From: QNYQ01 sp964542985
Lineage (GTDB): Archaea; Thermoproteota; Thermoprotei_A; Sulfolobales; Pyrodictiaceae
DNA length: 19,973 bases
Direction: 5' to 3'
NCBI GenBank assembly: GCA_964542985.1
Contig: CAZIWH010000028.1
Span: 1 to 19,973, forward strand
A program made the position numbers and the translations under genes. Below the pieces are notes generated by a model. The model was given only the letters and a program-made list of their open reading frames with translations. It did no database searches and was not told the DNA's origin. Below, piece by piece: positions 6,381-13,757 of this stretch; positions within the stretch are counted from its first letter, which is position 1, and each line of letters opens with the position of its first letter.

Positions 6381-6958
6381 GCCGCCCCCTCTACGAGGCA
6401 CTCGCAGGCCCCGGGGTTACGTTGATCTACGGCCCTGCGGGGACGGGTAAGACTACGCTCGCCCTGGAGCTGTTGCGAGAGCTGTGCGTGACCAGATGCC
6501 TCTATGTCTCAACTGAGCGCCTCGACTTCCTCCGGAGAGCTGAGCAGCTGGAAGTGCCGCTTGAGAGGCTCGAGGTCTACCTAGCGGTAGATGAGTACGA
6601 CTTCCTGGGCCTGGCAGCTGAGAGGCGGTTGGTGTTCTACGACGTTGTGGTCGTGGACTCTATAAATGCGTACGCCTCCCCTGGCAGCGGCTACATGTTG
6701 ACGCTTCTACTCGCCGCCGTGCTGTATAGGATGGCCGAGACCTATGGGGTAAAGGTTGTGGAGACCGCCCAGGTACGAGAGAGGCCTGGCGAGGGCCCCG
6801 AGCCCGCTGGCCCCAGGCTCGAGACGTGGAGCAACACTATTCTCTCCCTGAAGCGGAGGGGCGGCGACACGCTGGAGGCTGTTCTGTGGCAGCCCCCGAG
6901 AGGCAGGGGCTACAGCTACAGGATAACGGGGGATGGCCTGGAATGGCTGAACTGCTGA
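6362..6958 (+). CDS. RecA-superfamily ATPase (aRadC/RadB/KaiC-like, single domain)
   Basis: This 198-residue protein is a bare RecA core. The N-terminal segment GICRPLYEALAGPGVTLIYG matches the family entry strand. Walker A is GPAGTGKTT (24-32), a possible catalytic Glu lies in STERLDFLRR (about 50-59), and Walker B is VVVVDSINAY (95-104). There is no N-terminal helix-hairpin-helix domain and no second KaiC domain, so it is not RadA. RadA paralogues of this size in Crenarchaea are thought to assist recombination, but the exact role is unknown. The GTG at 6362 is taken because the protein aligns from its first residues. Only 30 bp separate it from the divergent RuvC-like gene, and it overlaps CarS by 16 nt, so the two are probably cotranscribed. 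Confidence 0.8.
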   Translation: MVNLGICRPLYEALAGPGVTLIYGPAGTGKTTLALELLRELCVTRCLYVSTERLDFLRRAEQLEVPLERLEVYLAVDEYDFLGLAAERRLVFYDVVVVDSINAYASPGSGYMLTLLLAAVLYRMAETYGVKVVETAQVRERPGEGPEPAGPRLETWSNTILSLKRRGGDTLEAVLWQPPRGRGYSYRITGDGLEWLNC

Positions 6959-7449
6959 GCCCGCTGGCTACCGTGCTGGTGTTACTACCGGCGCTAGTCG
7001 CCAATGGCTCGCCTGTCCTCCTCCGGGGCCGTGGCCACCCTTTAGACATGGGGCGAAGATTCGTCGACGGGCGCCCGCTGCTCGGCAAGGGTAAGACCTT
7101 TGAGGGGCTAGCCCTGGGCACACTGAACGGCGCAACAATAGCCTACCTCTTGTCCGCGCTTGCCGGGAACCTCCTACTCTTCTATGCAGGCGCTATTGCG
7201 TCGTTCGCAGCCCTGCTGGGCGACATAGCTGCAGCGTTCATCAAGAGAAGGCTAGGCTTGCGCCGAGGGGCCCCTGCGCCGCTGCTCGACCAGCTTGACT
7301 TCTACGCTGGTGCGCTGCTCGGGCTCTACGTTGCCGGCTACATAGTCCACCCGTTAACCGCTGCAGCTATGGCCCTACCCGTGGCATTCATACACAGACT
7401 AACCAACAAGGCTGCACACATGCTCGGGCTCAAGGATGTGCCATGGTAG
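6943..7449 (+). CDS. carS: CDP-archaeol synthase
   Basis: The product is a 168-residue membrane protein with about four to five hydrophobic segments (LATVLVLLPALVANG; GTLNGATIAYLLSALAG; LLFYAGAIASFAALLGDIAAAF; FYAGALLGLYVAGYIV; TAAAMALPVAFI). After the first it carries the CarS/DUF46 cytoplasmic signature HPLDMGRRFVDGRPLLGKGKTFEG, in two parts around the conserved Asp residues. CarS transfers CMP from CTP to unsaturated archaetidic acid to give CDP-archaeol, the last common activated intermediate of archaeal phospholipids. The ATG at 6943 is preceded by gggggatgg and overlaps the RecA-like gene by 16 nt. Reading further upstream would add 39 non-conserved residues in the shadow of that gene. 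Confidence 0.92.
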   Translation: MAELLSPLATVLVLLPALVANGSPVLLRGRGHPLDMGRRFVDGRPLLGKGKTFEGLALGTLNGATIAYLLSALAGNLLLFYAGAIASFAALLGDIAAAFIKRRLGLRRGAPAPLLDQLDFYAGALLGLYVAGYIVHPLTAAAMALPVAFIHRLTNKAAHMLGLKDVPW

Positions 7450-7499
7450 CCGTAGGAGATACTTGAGACGCAAAAGGGACAAGAAAGCACTGCGTAGCA

Positions 7500-7688
7500 C
7501 TACTGGCTCCTCTGCTCGTCCTCCCCGGGCTTCAAGAGACCCGCAGCCAGCTTCATCTTGTAGCGATAGACGACGTAGCGGTCCTCTGGCGAGAACCTCG
7601 GCGGATGGGGCACCACGAGTTCACCGCCGCAGACGGGGCAACGGTCCCTCCTCAGCGTATAGCGGCCGCAGCTCTGGCAGCGCCGCAT
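7500..7688 (-). CDS. nop10: H/ACA RNP component Nop10
   Basis: This 62-residue protein matches Nop10 throughout: a zinc ribbon C4-x2-C7 ... C17-x2-C20 (RRCQSCGRYTL, RCPVCGG), then the conserved linker PHPPRFSPEDRYVVYR and a C-terminal helix. Nop10 binds Cbf5 and is a structural part of the archaeal H/ACA RNP that makes guided pseudouridines in rRNA. The ATG at 7688 is preferred over a TTG four codons upstream because gaggtgg sits just before it. It lies 21 nt after the aIF2alpha stop, a pairing conserved across archaea, and it ends convergently 50 nt from CarS. Confidence 0.95.
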   Translation of the reverse strand: MRRCQSCGRYTLRRDRCPVCGGELVVPHPPRFSPEDRYVVYRYKMKLAAGLLKPGEDEQRSQ

Positions 7689-7709
7689 GAGCCACCTCAA
7701 GCCCAGGGC

Positions 7710-8510
7710 TCACCTCTTGAGCCTCGTGAAACTGAACTCAACGCCCAGCTCCTTCGCCGTCCTCTCGCCGACCTTGAGCGCCTTCTCGAGAGCCTTCTCT
7801 ATCTTCTTGTATTCGTAGCTCTCTATATCTAGCCTATACCTCGGTGCGCCAACAGTGTAGAGCCGTACCTTCATGTCCTCGTCGCCGAGTATAGAGTTCT
7901 TGACCGCGAGAAGGGTCTTCTTCACGCGCTCCACGCCATCGCCTGCAAAGCTGCGCGCCATTATTATGCCGCTTATCTTGACCCTCTTTACCTCCACATG
8001 CCTCCTTATCTCCTCCATCAGCGGCTTTACCCATTCTTCTGGGACGCCCACCTCGCGGAGAACCTCCTCACCCCTTATCGCGGCCTCCTCAAACGCCGCC
8101 ATTAGTTCCCCGTAGGCCTCCTCAAGCTTCCAACCTGCCTCGCGGTAGGCCTCGTCAAGGCTCTTGCCCAGCTTCTGAGCTGCTATCTCTAGTATCTTCT
8201 CGGCCTTCTGTGCACGCTTCCACTCCATCATCTTCCTACGGCGCTCGTTCTCGTATACCCTCTTGAGCGACACATCTACCTGCTTCCGTCTCCTGTTGAC
8301 GCGGATTACCTTAACAACAATCTTCTGGCCCGGCTTTAACACGTCATAGATACTCCTGACCCAGCGCGAGGCTACCTCGCTCCAGGGGAGATAAGCCTCG
8401 AGGTCGCCGTACTCGTCAAGGACGAGGTAGGCGCCATAGTCATAGACCTCCTTGACCGTGGCGACTACAAGTTCGCCGACGTCGGGCAGCTCCTTCTTGG
8501 CTATGGGCAT
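7710..8510 (-). CDS. translation initiation factor aIF2 subunit alpha
   Basis: This 266-residue protein begins with an S1/OB RNA-binding domain (GELVVATVKEVYDYGAYLVLD, then GDLEAYLPWSEVAS, to about residue 85, ending VDVSLKRV). A helical domain follows (residues 95-170), and then the C-terminal alpha/beta domain that contacts the gamma subunit (KISGIIMARSFAGDGVERVKKTLL, PRYRLDIESYEYKKIEKAL). The aIF2 heterotrimer delivers initiator tRNA to the small subunit. The ATG at 8510 follows ggggtgac. The gene is separated from S27e by 126 nt that contain a candidate TATA box, and is followed closely by Nop10. Confidence 0.96.
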   Translation of the reverse strand: MPIAKKELPDVGELVVATVKEVYDYGAYLVLDEYGDLEAYLPWSEVASRWVRSIYDVLKPGQKIVVKVIRVNRRRKQVDVSLKRVYENERRRKMMEWKRAQKAEKILEIAAQKLGKSLDEAYREAGWKLEEAYGELMAAFEEAAIRGEEVLREVGVPEEWVKPLMEEIRRHVEVKRVKISGIIMARSFAGDGVERVKKTLLAVKNSILGDEDMKVRLYTVGAPRYRLDIESYEYKKIEKALEKALKVGERTAKELGVEFSFTRLKR

Positions 8511-8560
8511 AGCTTGTCACCCCCTCTCTAATCCCGGCGGCAAATAGGACGGGTCTTCGG

Positions 8561-8571
8561 GCTAAAATGTA
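8561..8571 (-). promoter_or_regulatory. candidate TATA box for the aIF2alpha-Nop10 unit
   Basis: The minus strand reads acattttagc in the 126-nt gap between S27e and aIF2alpha. A transcription start about 25 nt downstream would leave a 25-30 nt leader with the ggggtgac ribosome binding site. A pyrimidine-rich stretch after the S27e stop could end the upstream transcript. Confidence 0.35.
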
Positions 8572-8636
8572 CTGAGCGCATAACCTGGAGATGAGGAGGA
8601 GACATAGAGAGGGAAGGGCTGCCAAGAAACCTGGAC

Positions 8637-8837
8637 TTAGCCTAGCACACGGACGACCTGGCCCAGTATCTTCGCCTTGCCGCCGGTTGGCTCCACCAGC
8701 TGGGTGCCGCAGACGAGACACCTGGCGGGAAAGGTGGCGTGGCTGAACACTACCTGCTCGGTGCCGCAGGTCGGGCAGCGGACGAGCAGGAACCTGCTCC
8801 TGGGCTGGGGGACTAGTATCTTGAGCCGGCTCACCAC
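8637..8837 (-). CDS. rps27e: small-subunit ribosomal protein S27e
   Basis: This 66-residue zinc-ribbon protein has CPTC (C21, C24) and CLVC (C40, C43) with the S27e core RFLLVRCPTCGTEQVVFSHA and the GGKAKILGQV C-terminus. It is a zinc-binding protein of the archaeal 30S subunit. The GTG at 8837 lies two bases after the L44e stop, with ggaggtgagg just upstream. An immediately following second GTG would shorten it by one residue. The L44e-S27e-aIF2alpha-Nop10 order is conserved in many archaea. Confidence 0.96.
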   Translation of the reverse strand: MVSRLKILVPQPRSRFLLVRCPTCGTEQVVFSHATFPARCLVCGTQLVEPTGGKAKILGQVVRVLG

Positions 8838-8839
8838 TG

Positions 8840-9124
8840 CTACCTCACCTCCACGAGCTCAACTTTCTTGAGCCTAATGCCGCGGCGGTGGAGTATGTAG
8901 CCACACTTCTGACACTTCAGCTTAAGCACGACCTTCTTAGTGACCTTCGCGAACCTTTTCTGCTCTGGCTTCCTCTTGCTACCATAACCCTCCTGCTTCC
9001 TCCTATACCTGCGCTCACCCTCCGCCAGGGACCTCCTCTTGCCATGCTTGTATATGGTTACGCTGTGCTTCGTGTGCGTCCTGCACCTGGGGCAGTACGT
9101 CACTATCACCTTGGGTACCTTCAA
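8840..9124 (-). CDS. rpl44e: large-subunit ribosomal protein L44e
   Basis: This 94-residue protein is a complete L44e: MKVPKVIVTYCPRCRTHTKH with C11/C14, the basic central stretch with GYGSKRKPEQKRFAKVTKK, and CQKC (C71, C74) in the second half of the zinc ribbon. It contacts the tRNA E site region of the 50S subunit in known ribosomes. The start is TTG 9124: family members begin MKVPK, which fixes this unusual start although the ribosome binding site is weak. S27e follows at 2 nt. Confidence 0.96.
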   Translation of the reverse strand: MKVPKVIVTYCPRCRTHTKHSVTIYKHGKRRSLAEGERRYRRKQEGYGSKRKPEQKRFAKVTKKVVLKLKCQKCGYILHRRGIRLKKVELVEVR

Positions 9125-9186
9125 GGCTTCAGCCGCCCCCGGTCTTACCGCCTACCCGTAACGCTGAGCCTCCCACACAGACCCGG

Positions 9187-9195
9187 GCTTTAAAC
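9187..9195 (-). promoter_or_regulatory. candidate TATA box for L44e, overlapping the GINS stop codon
   Basis: The perfect TTTAAA at 9189-9194 contains the GINS stop codon TAA. A start about 25 nt downstream would leave a leader of about 40 nt before L44e. This would split the ribosomal genes from the replication genes as a separate transcript. Confidence 0.35.
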
Positions 9196-9657
9196 GGTAT
9201 AGCTGCAGAACTCCGGCAAGAGGGGGACGGGCTCCGCGAGCCCCGCCTCCACCAACCCCAGCGCCCGGGGAAGGGGCAGGCAGAGGGTCGCGCCACGGCG
9301 GACAACATGGCTCTTGTGACTGAACTCTTCCCTTACATGGACAAGCACACAATCCTTTGAGCCCACCAAGAGGCCGCAGAGCATGCACGCTGCAAGCTGT
9401 GAGCGCCTAGCAGCCTCTATCCCAGAGGCCACAAGCGCATCCGCCAGGACCCCTAACACCTCCTTCAGCCTCGAGAGGTAGCCCTCCACGAGCTCCGGGC
9501 TAGAGGCGACAGGGAGGTCAAGGAGGGTTGCCGCAAGGGAGGCTCTTAGCCTGCTACACGTCTCCATTATTCTGCGCTGCTCCTCCCCCTTCAACGCAGC
9601 GCGGGCCGCCTCAAGCACAGCTGCGAGGCCTCCACCCTGCTCGGCCAAGACTGGCAC
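9190..9657 (-). CDS. GINS complex subunit of the Gins51/Gins15 type
   Basis: The 155-residue protein has a helical first part (about residues 8-95, LAAVLEAARAALKGEEQRRIMETC and following helices). A small beta domain follows with the GINS B-domain pattern: CVLVHVREEFS, then ATLCLPLPRALGLVEAGLAEPV. The A-then-B order and the place directly after PriS match the archaeal Gins51 (Gins15) subunit, which links MCM, Cdc45/GAN and primase at the replication fork. Sequence conservation is modest, so context carries part of the call. The GTG start at 9657 directly follows the PriS stop (TGAGTG), implying translational coupling. Confidence 0.78.
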   Translation of the reverse strand: MPVLAEQGGGLAAVLEAARAALKGEEQRRIMETCSRLRASLAATLLDLPVASSPELVEGYLSRLKEVLGVLADALVASGIEAARRSQLAACMLCGLLVGSKDCVLVHVREEFSHKSHVVRRGATLCLPLPRALGLVEAGLAEPVPLLPEFCSYTV

Positions 9658-10827
9658 TCACCCCGTTTCGGCTAACACTGCGACGCCTTTAGCCATGAGG
9701 TAGAGCGCCACGGGCGCCGGGAGCCGTGGCTTCTCGCCGCCCCTCAGCCTTATCCTGTGCCCGAGCACCTCCACCGTGGCCTGTGGCTCAATGGGCAGGA
9801 TCTCCACCCTAATAGCCCCCATGCCGCGGAAGGGGGACAGCTCGTCTGCTAGGCTGAAGCTGCCGAACCTCTCAAGCTCCAAGGGAAGGACGGTCAGCAT
9901 TGTCTTTCCATTCAAGCTATACGGTGCTCTTATGAGCCTCTTAGTATCCACAGTGACTTGCTCATCTATGCAGGGAAAGGCTAGCCTCTTAGCCTCCTCG
10001 AGCACCCGCTCAAGGCTCTCACGCCTGGAACTGTAGAGCATCGCCGCATCCCTCGCGCTTTTAGCTGCAAACACGTTGTGGAGGCCTGGGGCTATCCTGA
10101 GGGCGACACGTGCCACTCTGCCACGGATACCAGCCATCCAGACCATGGGCGGCACTGGCTGCGGCTTCCCCCGCTTTAAGTGAAGAGTCCTCCAGGGCTC
10201 AAGAGTCTCCTCTCTCAAGCCTACACCACGCACATAGTTAACCAGCTCCCTCCTATACTCCTGCCCGCTGCGGGCCCTCTCATCGCTATCATGGAGATAC
10301 AGGGTAACATGGAACCCTCTGTGTCCCGAGAACTCTACCTTAATACTCCTCTTGTCGAACCCAAGCTCCTCCACGACTATGTCTAGGAGCACCTCAGTGT
10401 GCAACACGGCTAGCTTAATACATTCCTCCTTTAAGAAGCTCGCCTCCCCAGCCGGGGTCTTCACTTTCACAACCTTATCCTCACAACCCTCTATATGATC
10501 CGCGTCAATGTCAAACACTATGTCAGCCGACCTCCACCCCTTAGCATCCATATCGTCCACGCCAGGCTGGTCATAGCGGGCAGAGGAATAGTAGAAGTGC
10601 TTAGGCGCCTTCTCAACGAGGAAACGCTGTACCGCCTGGCTACTAGTGAACGACATGTGCCTCACATAGCTCCTACCCCGCCAGAGCTGTGCCGCGAACT
10701 CCCTCAAGGCGAAATCTGGCGGAAGCCACACATTGTTCTCGCGGTAGTAGCTACGGGAGACCCTCTCAAGGAAAAACAGTGTCCGAGCCAGGCGCCGCTC
10801 GAAGCTACTCGCCGCCGACACCCTCAC
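9658..10827 (-). CDS. priS: DNA primase small (catalytic) subunit PriS
   Basis: This 389-residue AEP-type primase shows the catalytic DIVFDIDADH (two metal-binding aspartates), the SGHRGFHV motif typical of AEPs, and DTKRLIRAPYSLNGKT with the conserved RLIR-x3-S/H site. Upstream YVRHMSFTSSQAVQRFL matches the archaeal N-terminal region. With PriL, not present here, it makes primers for both strands. The GTG at 10827 overlaps the PCNA stop by 4 nt (GTGA). The downstream GINS start touches its own stop. PCNA-PriS-GINS is thus a tightly coupled replication cassette. Confidence 0.96.
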   Translation of the reverse strand: MRVSAASSFERRLARTLFFLERVSRSYYRENNVWLPPDFALREFAAQLWRGRSYVRHMSFTSSQAVQRFLVEKAPKHFYYSSARYDQPGVDDMDAKGWRSADIVFDIDADHIEGCEDKVVKVKTPAGEASFLKEECIKLAVLHTEVLLDIVVEELGFDKRSIKVEFSGHRGFHVTLYLHDSDERARSGQEYRRELVNYVRGVGLREETLEPWRTLHLKRGKPQPVPPMVWMAGIRGRVARVALRIAPGLHNVFAAKSARDAAMLYSSRRESLERVLEEAKRLAFPCIDEQVTVDTKRLIRAPYSLNGKTMLTVLPLELERFGSFSLADELSPFRGMGAIRVEILPIEPQATVEVLGHRIRLRGGEKPRLPAPVALYLMAKGVAVLAETG

Positions 10828-11564
10828 TCGACCCTCGGAGCTATGAGAAACGAGAAGCTAGCGCCCTGAGGGAGCTCGTGGACGACCTCAGCCGGCATCT
10901 CGTTGGAGAACTTTATTGTAACCGTATCAGCTATCCTGGCTGCCCCGCTTAGGTCACTGAAGTACTCCAGCGTGTAGCTTGACTGCTGTGTTTCCTCGAC
11001 CTCGAGGTCTATGAGGCTGCCGCTCTCCCTCGTATATATTATCTCGGCTTCGCCGAACTCGCTGCTGCTCGCCACGCGGAACTCGTCACCAGACGCGTAG
11101 AACCTTATCACATCCCCGACAAGCTCAACATCCTTTATCGTGTCGCGGTAGATGTCGCTCATAACCTTGACCACGGCCTTGTATTCCAGCTGCGGCTCCG
11201 GGATGCTCTCAGCCGTTATGTCGAGTATTGGCAGGCTGAACTTCCTCACACCGCGGCCAGTGAGCGTCACAGTGAACGTTGACTCGTCGGCCTCCAGCTC
11301 CAGGCGATCCTCCTTCATCGCACGCCTCAGCACCTTGGCCAGGTCGTCGAAGCTGACGCCTATGCTCCGCTCGCCCTCGACTTCGAACTCCTCGAAGGAG
11401 TCGGGAGGAAACCTCATATCCAGCAGTATAACGTGAGAAGGATCCATTGCTCTGAAGCGGAGGCCCTCACCCTCGCTAACTATGAACACACCTTCCTCAA
11501 TGACCTTGGAGATCGCTGATATTAGGTAGCGCCACACCCTTGCGTCGAAGAAGACAAGCCTCAA
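10824..11564 (-). CDS. pcn: DNA sliding clamp PCNA
   Basis: This 246-residue protein has the two-domain PCNA fold. The segment GEGLRFRAMDPSHVILLDMRFPP is the family signature in the first domain. The interdomain linker region LPILDITAESIPEPQLEY and the second domain (VKVMSDIYRDTIKDVELVGDVIRFYASGDE in parts) are intact, and it ends LIAPRVE. PCNA encircles DNA and tethers polymerase B, Fen1 and ligase. Crenarchaea often have several PCNA paralogues that form a heterotrimer; this is probably one of them (inference). The TTG start at 11564 is preceded by gagaggtg. Its leader (11565-11633) carries G/C-rich inverted repeats. Confidence 0.96.
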   Translation of the reverse strand: MRLVFFDARVWRYLISAISKVIEEGVFIVSEGEGLRFRAMDPSHVILLDMRFPPDSFEEFEVEGERSIGVSFDDLAKVLRRAMKEDRLELEADESTFTVTLTGRGVRKFSLPILDITAESIPEPQLEYKAVVKVMSDIYRDTIKDVELVGDVIRFYASGDEFRVASSSEFGEAEIIYTRESGSLIDLEVEETQQSSYTLEYFSDLSGAARIADTVTIKFSNEMPAEVVHELPQGASFSFLIAPRVE

Positions 11565-11594
11565 GGACTTGCTACACCTCTCTAGCCCCGGCTA

Positions 11595-11622
11595 CCCCTT
11601 CCAAGGGGGCTCGAGAACCCCC
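11595..11622 (-). repeat. alternative hairpins in the PCNA leader
   Basis: cccctt (11595-11600) pairs with aagggg (11603-11608), while ggggg (11605-11609) can pair instead with ccccc (11618-11622). The two structures exclude each other. They lie between the small upstream gene and the PCNA ribosome binding site. Confidence 0.35.
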
Positions 11623-11633
11623 AGTTCTAGATT

Positions 11634-11873
11634 CTACGACTGTGGCTCGCGGACGCTGTTAAAGCTCTGCGGCCCCTCATCCCCGCAGCCCCGCGCCATC
11701 TCCTCTGCCGCAGTCAGCCCCGCTTGAGCCAGGCGGAGGATGCGCTCAACATAGGGCCTCGATGACACGGTTACCGGTGTACGAGCATACGCCTCAAAGG
11801 AGTCTTCATAGATTTTCCTAAAAAGACCACGATAGAGTTCAGCGAGTTCGCGGCAGTTTGCAGTGTCAGTCAT
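11634..11873 (-). CDS. small uncharacterised helical protein between TFS and PCNA
   Basis: I do not recognise this 79-residue protein. It appears mostly helical: ELAELYRGLFRKIYEDSFEAYAR, a short break TPVTVSSRP, then YVERILRLAQAGLTAAEEMARG. A polar tail of about 18 residues follows. There are no zinc ligands or membrane segments. The ATG at 11873 is chosen because gggag lies directly upstream, and it overlaps the TFS stop by 8 nt (ATGACTGA). A longer form would run into TFS coding sequence. Tight coupling to TFS and position before PCNA suggest a role in transcription or replication, but no function can be assigned. Confidence 0.65.
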   Translation of the reverse strand: MTDTANCRELAELYRGLFRKIYEDSFEAYARTPVTVSSRPYVERILRLAQAGLTAAEEMARGCGDEGPQSFNSVREPQS

Positions 11874-12210
11874 ACTCCCGCCATACGTAGCCGCAGCGGA
11901 CACACTTGAAGAACCTTGTCGGCGGCTCATCTGCGCGCCTAGTCTGGACTAACCAGTAGTAGGCCTCGTGGTAGCCACAGCGCGGGCACACCGCCCTGGT
12001 CTTGGGGAGACTCTCAAACTTCCTGGACTCGTCAACTACGATTATCCTCTCCTTCTCGCTATGCTTTATCCTCTGCTTTAGGACACCCATGCCAGGGCTG
12101 CTGCCTGGCTGCGCCTCCTCACGATAGCCGCAGCTTGGGCAAACCCAGTACCTCTTCCCATTCTCAACCCTCATCATCATAAGGGAGCCGCAGCGCGGGC
12201 AGAACCTCAT
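11866..12210 (-). CDS. tfs: transcription factor S (TFS), RNA cleavage factor of RNA polymerase
   Basis: The 114-residue protein has the RpoM/TFIIS layout. An N-terminal zinc ribbon (C4, C7, C24, C27) and a linker are followed by a C-terminal TFIIS-type ribbon (C75, C78, C103, C106). The acidic hairpin RRADEPPTRFFKC holds the catalytic D94-E95. The intact DE pair argues for a true cleavage-stimulating TFS rather than an inhibitory paralogue. The ATG at 12210 has gaggtggag immediately upstream. An extension of 31 residues further upstream is low in complexity and unlike the family. The gene is divergent from SRP54. Confidence 0.95.
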   Translation of the reverse strand: MRFCPRCGSLMMMRVENGKRYWVCPSCGYREEAQPGSSPGMGVLKQRIKHSEKERIIVVDESRKFESLPKTRAVCPRCGYHEAYYWLVQTRRADEPPTRFFKCVRCGYVWREYD

Positions 12211-12324
12211 GGCTGCTCCACCTCTCAGACGCCCCAGGTGGTGCCGCCGCCTAGAGGCCGAGGCGGGCTCGGCTGGGGACACCGCGCCCGTGAGCCCTTG
12301 CACTCTGCTGGCCCCACTGCTCCA

Positions 12325-12377
12325 GGCTAATTAGGGTTAGCACGACTCCTAGCACTAGGCGGCACAGGGGAGGGTAG
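12325..12377 (+). promoter_or_regulatory. candidate SRP54 promoter, palindrome and ribosome binding site
   Basis: A TAATTA element (12328-12333) lies about 50 nt before the SRP54 ATG. A 12-bp inverted repeat, cctagcactagg (12348-12359), sits where transcription would be expected to start, and ggggagggt (12367-12375) is a strong ribosome binding site. The palindrome could be an operator or chance. Confidence 0.3.
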
Positions 12378-12382
12378 AACAG

Positions 12383-13735
12383 ATGCCCGGCCTCGACGAT
12401 CTTCGCAAAGCTGTTGGGAAGCTGCTGAGGAGGAGCGGCCCCTACGAGTCCCTGGTGAAGGAGTACATCAGGGACCTCCAAAAGGCACTCATATCAGCCG
12501 ACGTCAACGTGAGGCTTGTCTTCGACTTAACCCGCAGGATTAGGGAGCGCGCGCTCAAGGAACAGCCACCGCCAGGCGTCTCAAGGCGGGAGTGGCTGGT
12601 CAAGATAACCTACGAGGAGCTCGTCAAACTCTTCGGAGGCGAAACTGAGCCCGAGATAAAGCCCCCCTACACACCCTACATAATAATGCTTGTAGGCGTA
12701 CAAGGCAGCGGCAAGACAACCACCGTAGGCAAGCTTGCAAAGTTCTACCGCGACATGGGCTACAAGGTCGGTGTAGTTGCGGCAGATACCTATAGGCCCG
12801 GCGCCTACGACCAGCTACGCCAGCTCGCCGAGCGCGTGGGCGCTATGTTCTACGGCGAGCCGGGGGAGAAGGACGCCGTCGCCATAGCGAGGAGAGGGGT
12901 AGAGGAGCTGAGGAAGCGTGGGGCTGACATCATAATCGTAGACACCGCTGGCAGGCACGGCTATGGCAGAGAGGAAGCCCTCTTAGAGGAGATGAAGCAA
13001 ATAGCTGCTGCAATAAGCCCTGATGAAGTTATATTAGTGATAGACGCCGCCATGGGACAGAAGAGCTATGACCTTGCTAAGAGGTTCCACGAGGCAACAC
13101 CAATAGGCTACATAATAGTAACCAAGATGGATGGCACCGCAAAGGGAGGCGGCGCGCTCTCCGCCGTGGCGGCCACCGGCGCACGCATAAAGTTCATCGG
13201 AACCGGTGAGGATATTACCGAACTTGAGCCCTTTAGGCCTAAGAGGTTCGTAGCTCGCCTCCTTGGTATGGGTGACCTAGAGACTCTTTTAGAGAGGATA
13301 GAGAGGCTGCAGGGCGTAAAAGAGTTCGAAAAGACGATGGAAGAGATGATGGCAGGAAAGCTGACGTTCAGGACTATATATAAACAGATAATCCAGATGA
13401 GGAAGATAGGTCCCTTCAGGAAAATACTCCAGATGATCCCCGGGCTGGCGTCAGCGCTACCATCGTTCGACGAAACTGCTAAGCTCAGCGAGGAGAAGAT
13501 AAACAAATGGATAAGCATAATGAACTCTATGACTTACGAGGAGCTTGACCACCCAGAGCTGCTTGAGGAGCGCAGCCGCGTGAAGCGCATAGCAATAGGT
13601 GCTGGCGTGGAACCCAGCGACGTTAGGGAACTCTACTCGTACTATAAGACTGTAAAGAAGATGATTAGGCAACTGAGGCGTCGCAAGGATATATTCGAGA
13701 AGTTCTCTAAGATGGGGAGGCTTCCCGGCATGTAG
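12383..13735 (+). CDS. srp54: signal recognition particle 54 kDa protein (SRP54/Ffh)
   Basis: This 450-residue protein has the N domain (LISADVNVRLV), then the G domain with P-loop GVQGSGKTTT (105-114), ADTYRPGAYDQL (the I-box region), DTAGRHG and the TKMDG guanine motif. It ends with a methionine-rich M domain (FEKTMEEMMAGKLTFRTIYKQIIQM, MIPGL, MIRQLRRRKDIF), which binds 7S RNA and signal peptides. It delivers ribosome-nascent chains to FtsY at the membrane. Length and motifs are normal. It stands alone at the head of the plus-strand series, and the next gene starts 22 nt after its stop. Confidence 0.97.
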   Translation: MPGLDDLRKAVGKLLRRSGPYESLVKEYIRDLQKALISADVNVRLVFDLTRRIRERALKEQPPPGVSRREWLVKITYEELVKLFGGETEPEIKPPYTPYIIMLVGVQGSGKTTTVGKLAKFYRDMGYKVGVVAADTYRPGAYDQLRQLAERVGAMFYGEPGEKDAVAIARRGVEELRKRGADIIIVDTAGRHGYGREEALLEEMKQIAAAISPDEVILVIDAAMGQKSYDLAKRFHEATPIGYIIVTKMDGTAKGGGALSAVAATGARIKFIGTGEDITELEPFRPKRFVARLLGMGDLETLLERIERLQGVKEFEKTMEEMMAGKLTFRTIYKQIIQMRKIGPFRKILQMIPGLASALPSFDETAKLSEEKINKWISIMNSMTYEELDHPELLEERSRVKRIAIGAGVEPSDVRELYSYYKTVKKMIRQLRRRKDIFEKFSKMGRLPGM

Positions 13736-13757
13736 CCCTCTCAGGGGGCTGTGGACC

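Noticed and set aside
7436..7832. Plus-strand frames over Nop10 and the end of aIF2alpha
   Set aside because: Nop10 and aIF2alpha on the minus strand are unmistakable; these frames are Arg/Ser-rich shadows.
8511..8636. Possible C/D-box small RNA in the gap between S27e and aIF2alpha
   Set aside because: A gatgagg and a ctga occur on the plus strand but in the wrong order and spacing, and no paired C'/D' boxes are present.
12211..12382. Possible tRNA or 7S RNA in the TFS-SRP54 gap
   Set aside because: No T arm, CCA or SRP RNA-like conserved loop was found; the gap is better explained as a divergent promoter region.
13108..13518. A 136-codon minus-strand frame with hydrophobic stretches opposite SRP54
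   Set aside because: The hydrophobicity comes from reading antisense through the SRP54 M domain; no ribosome binding site or family match.
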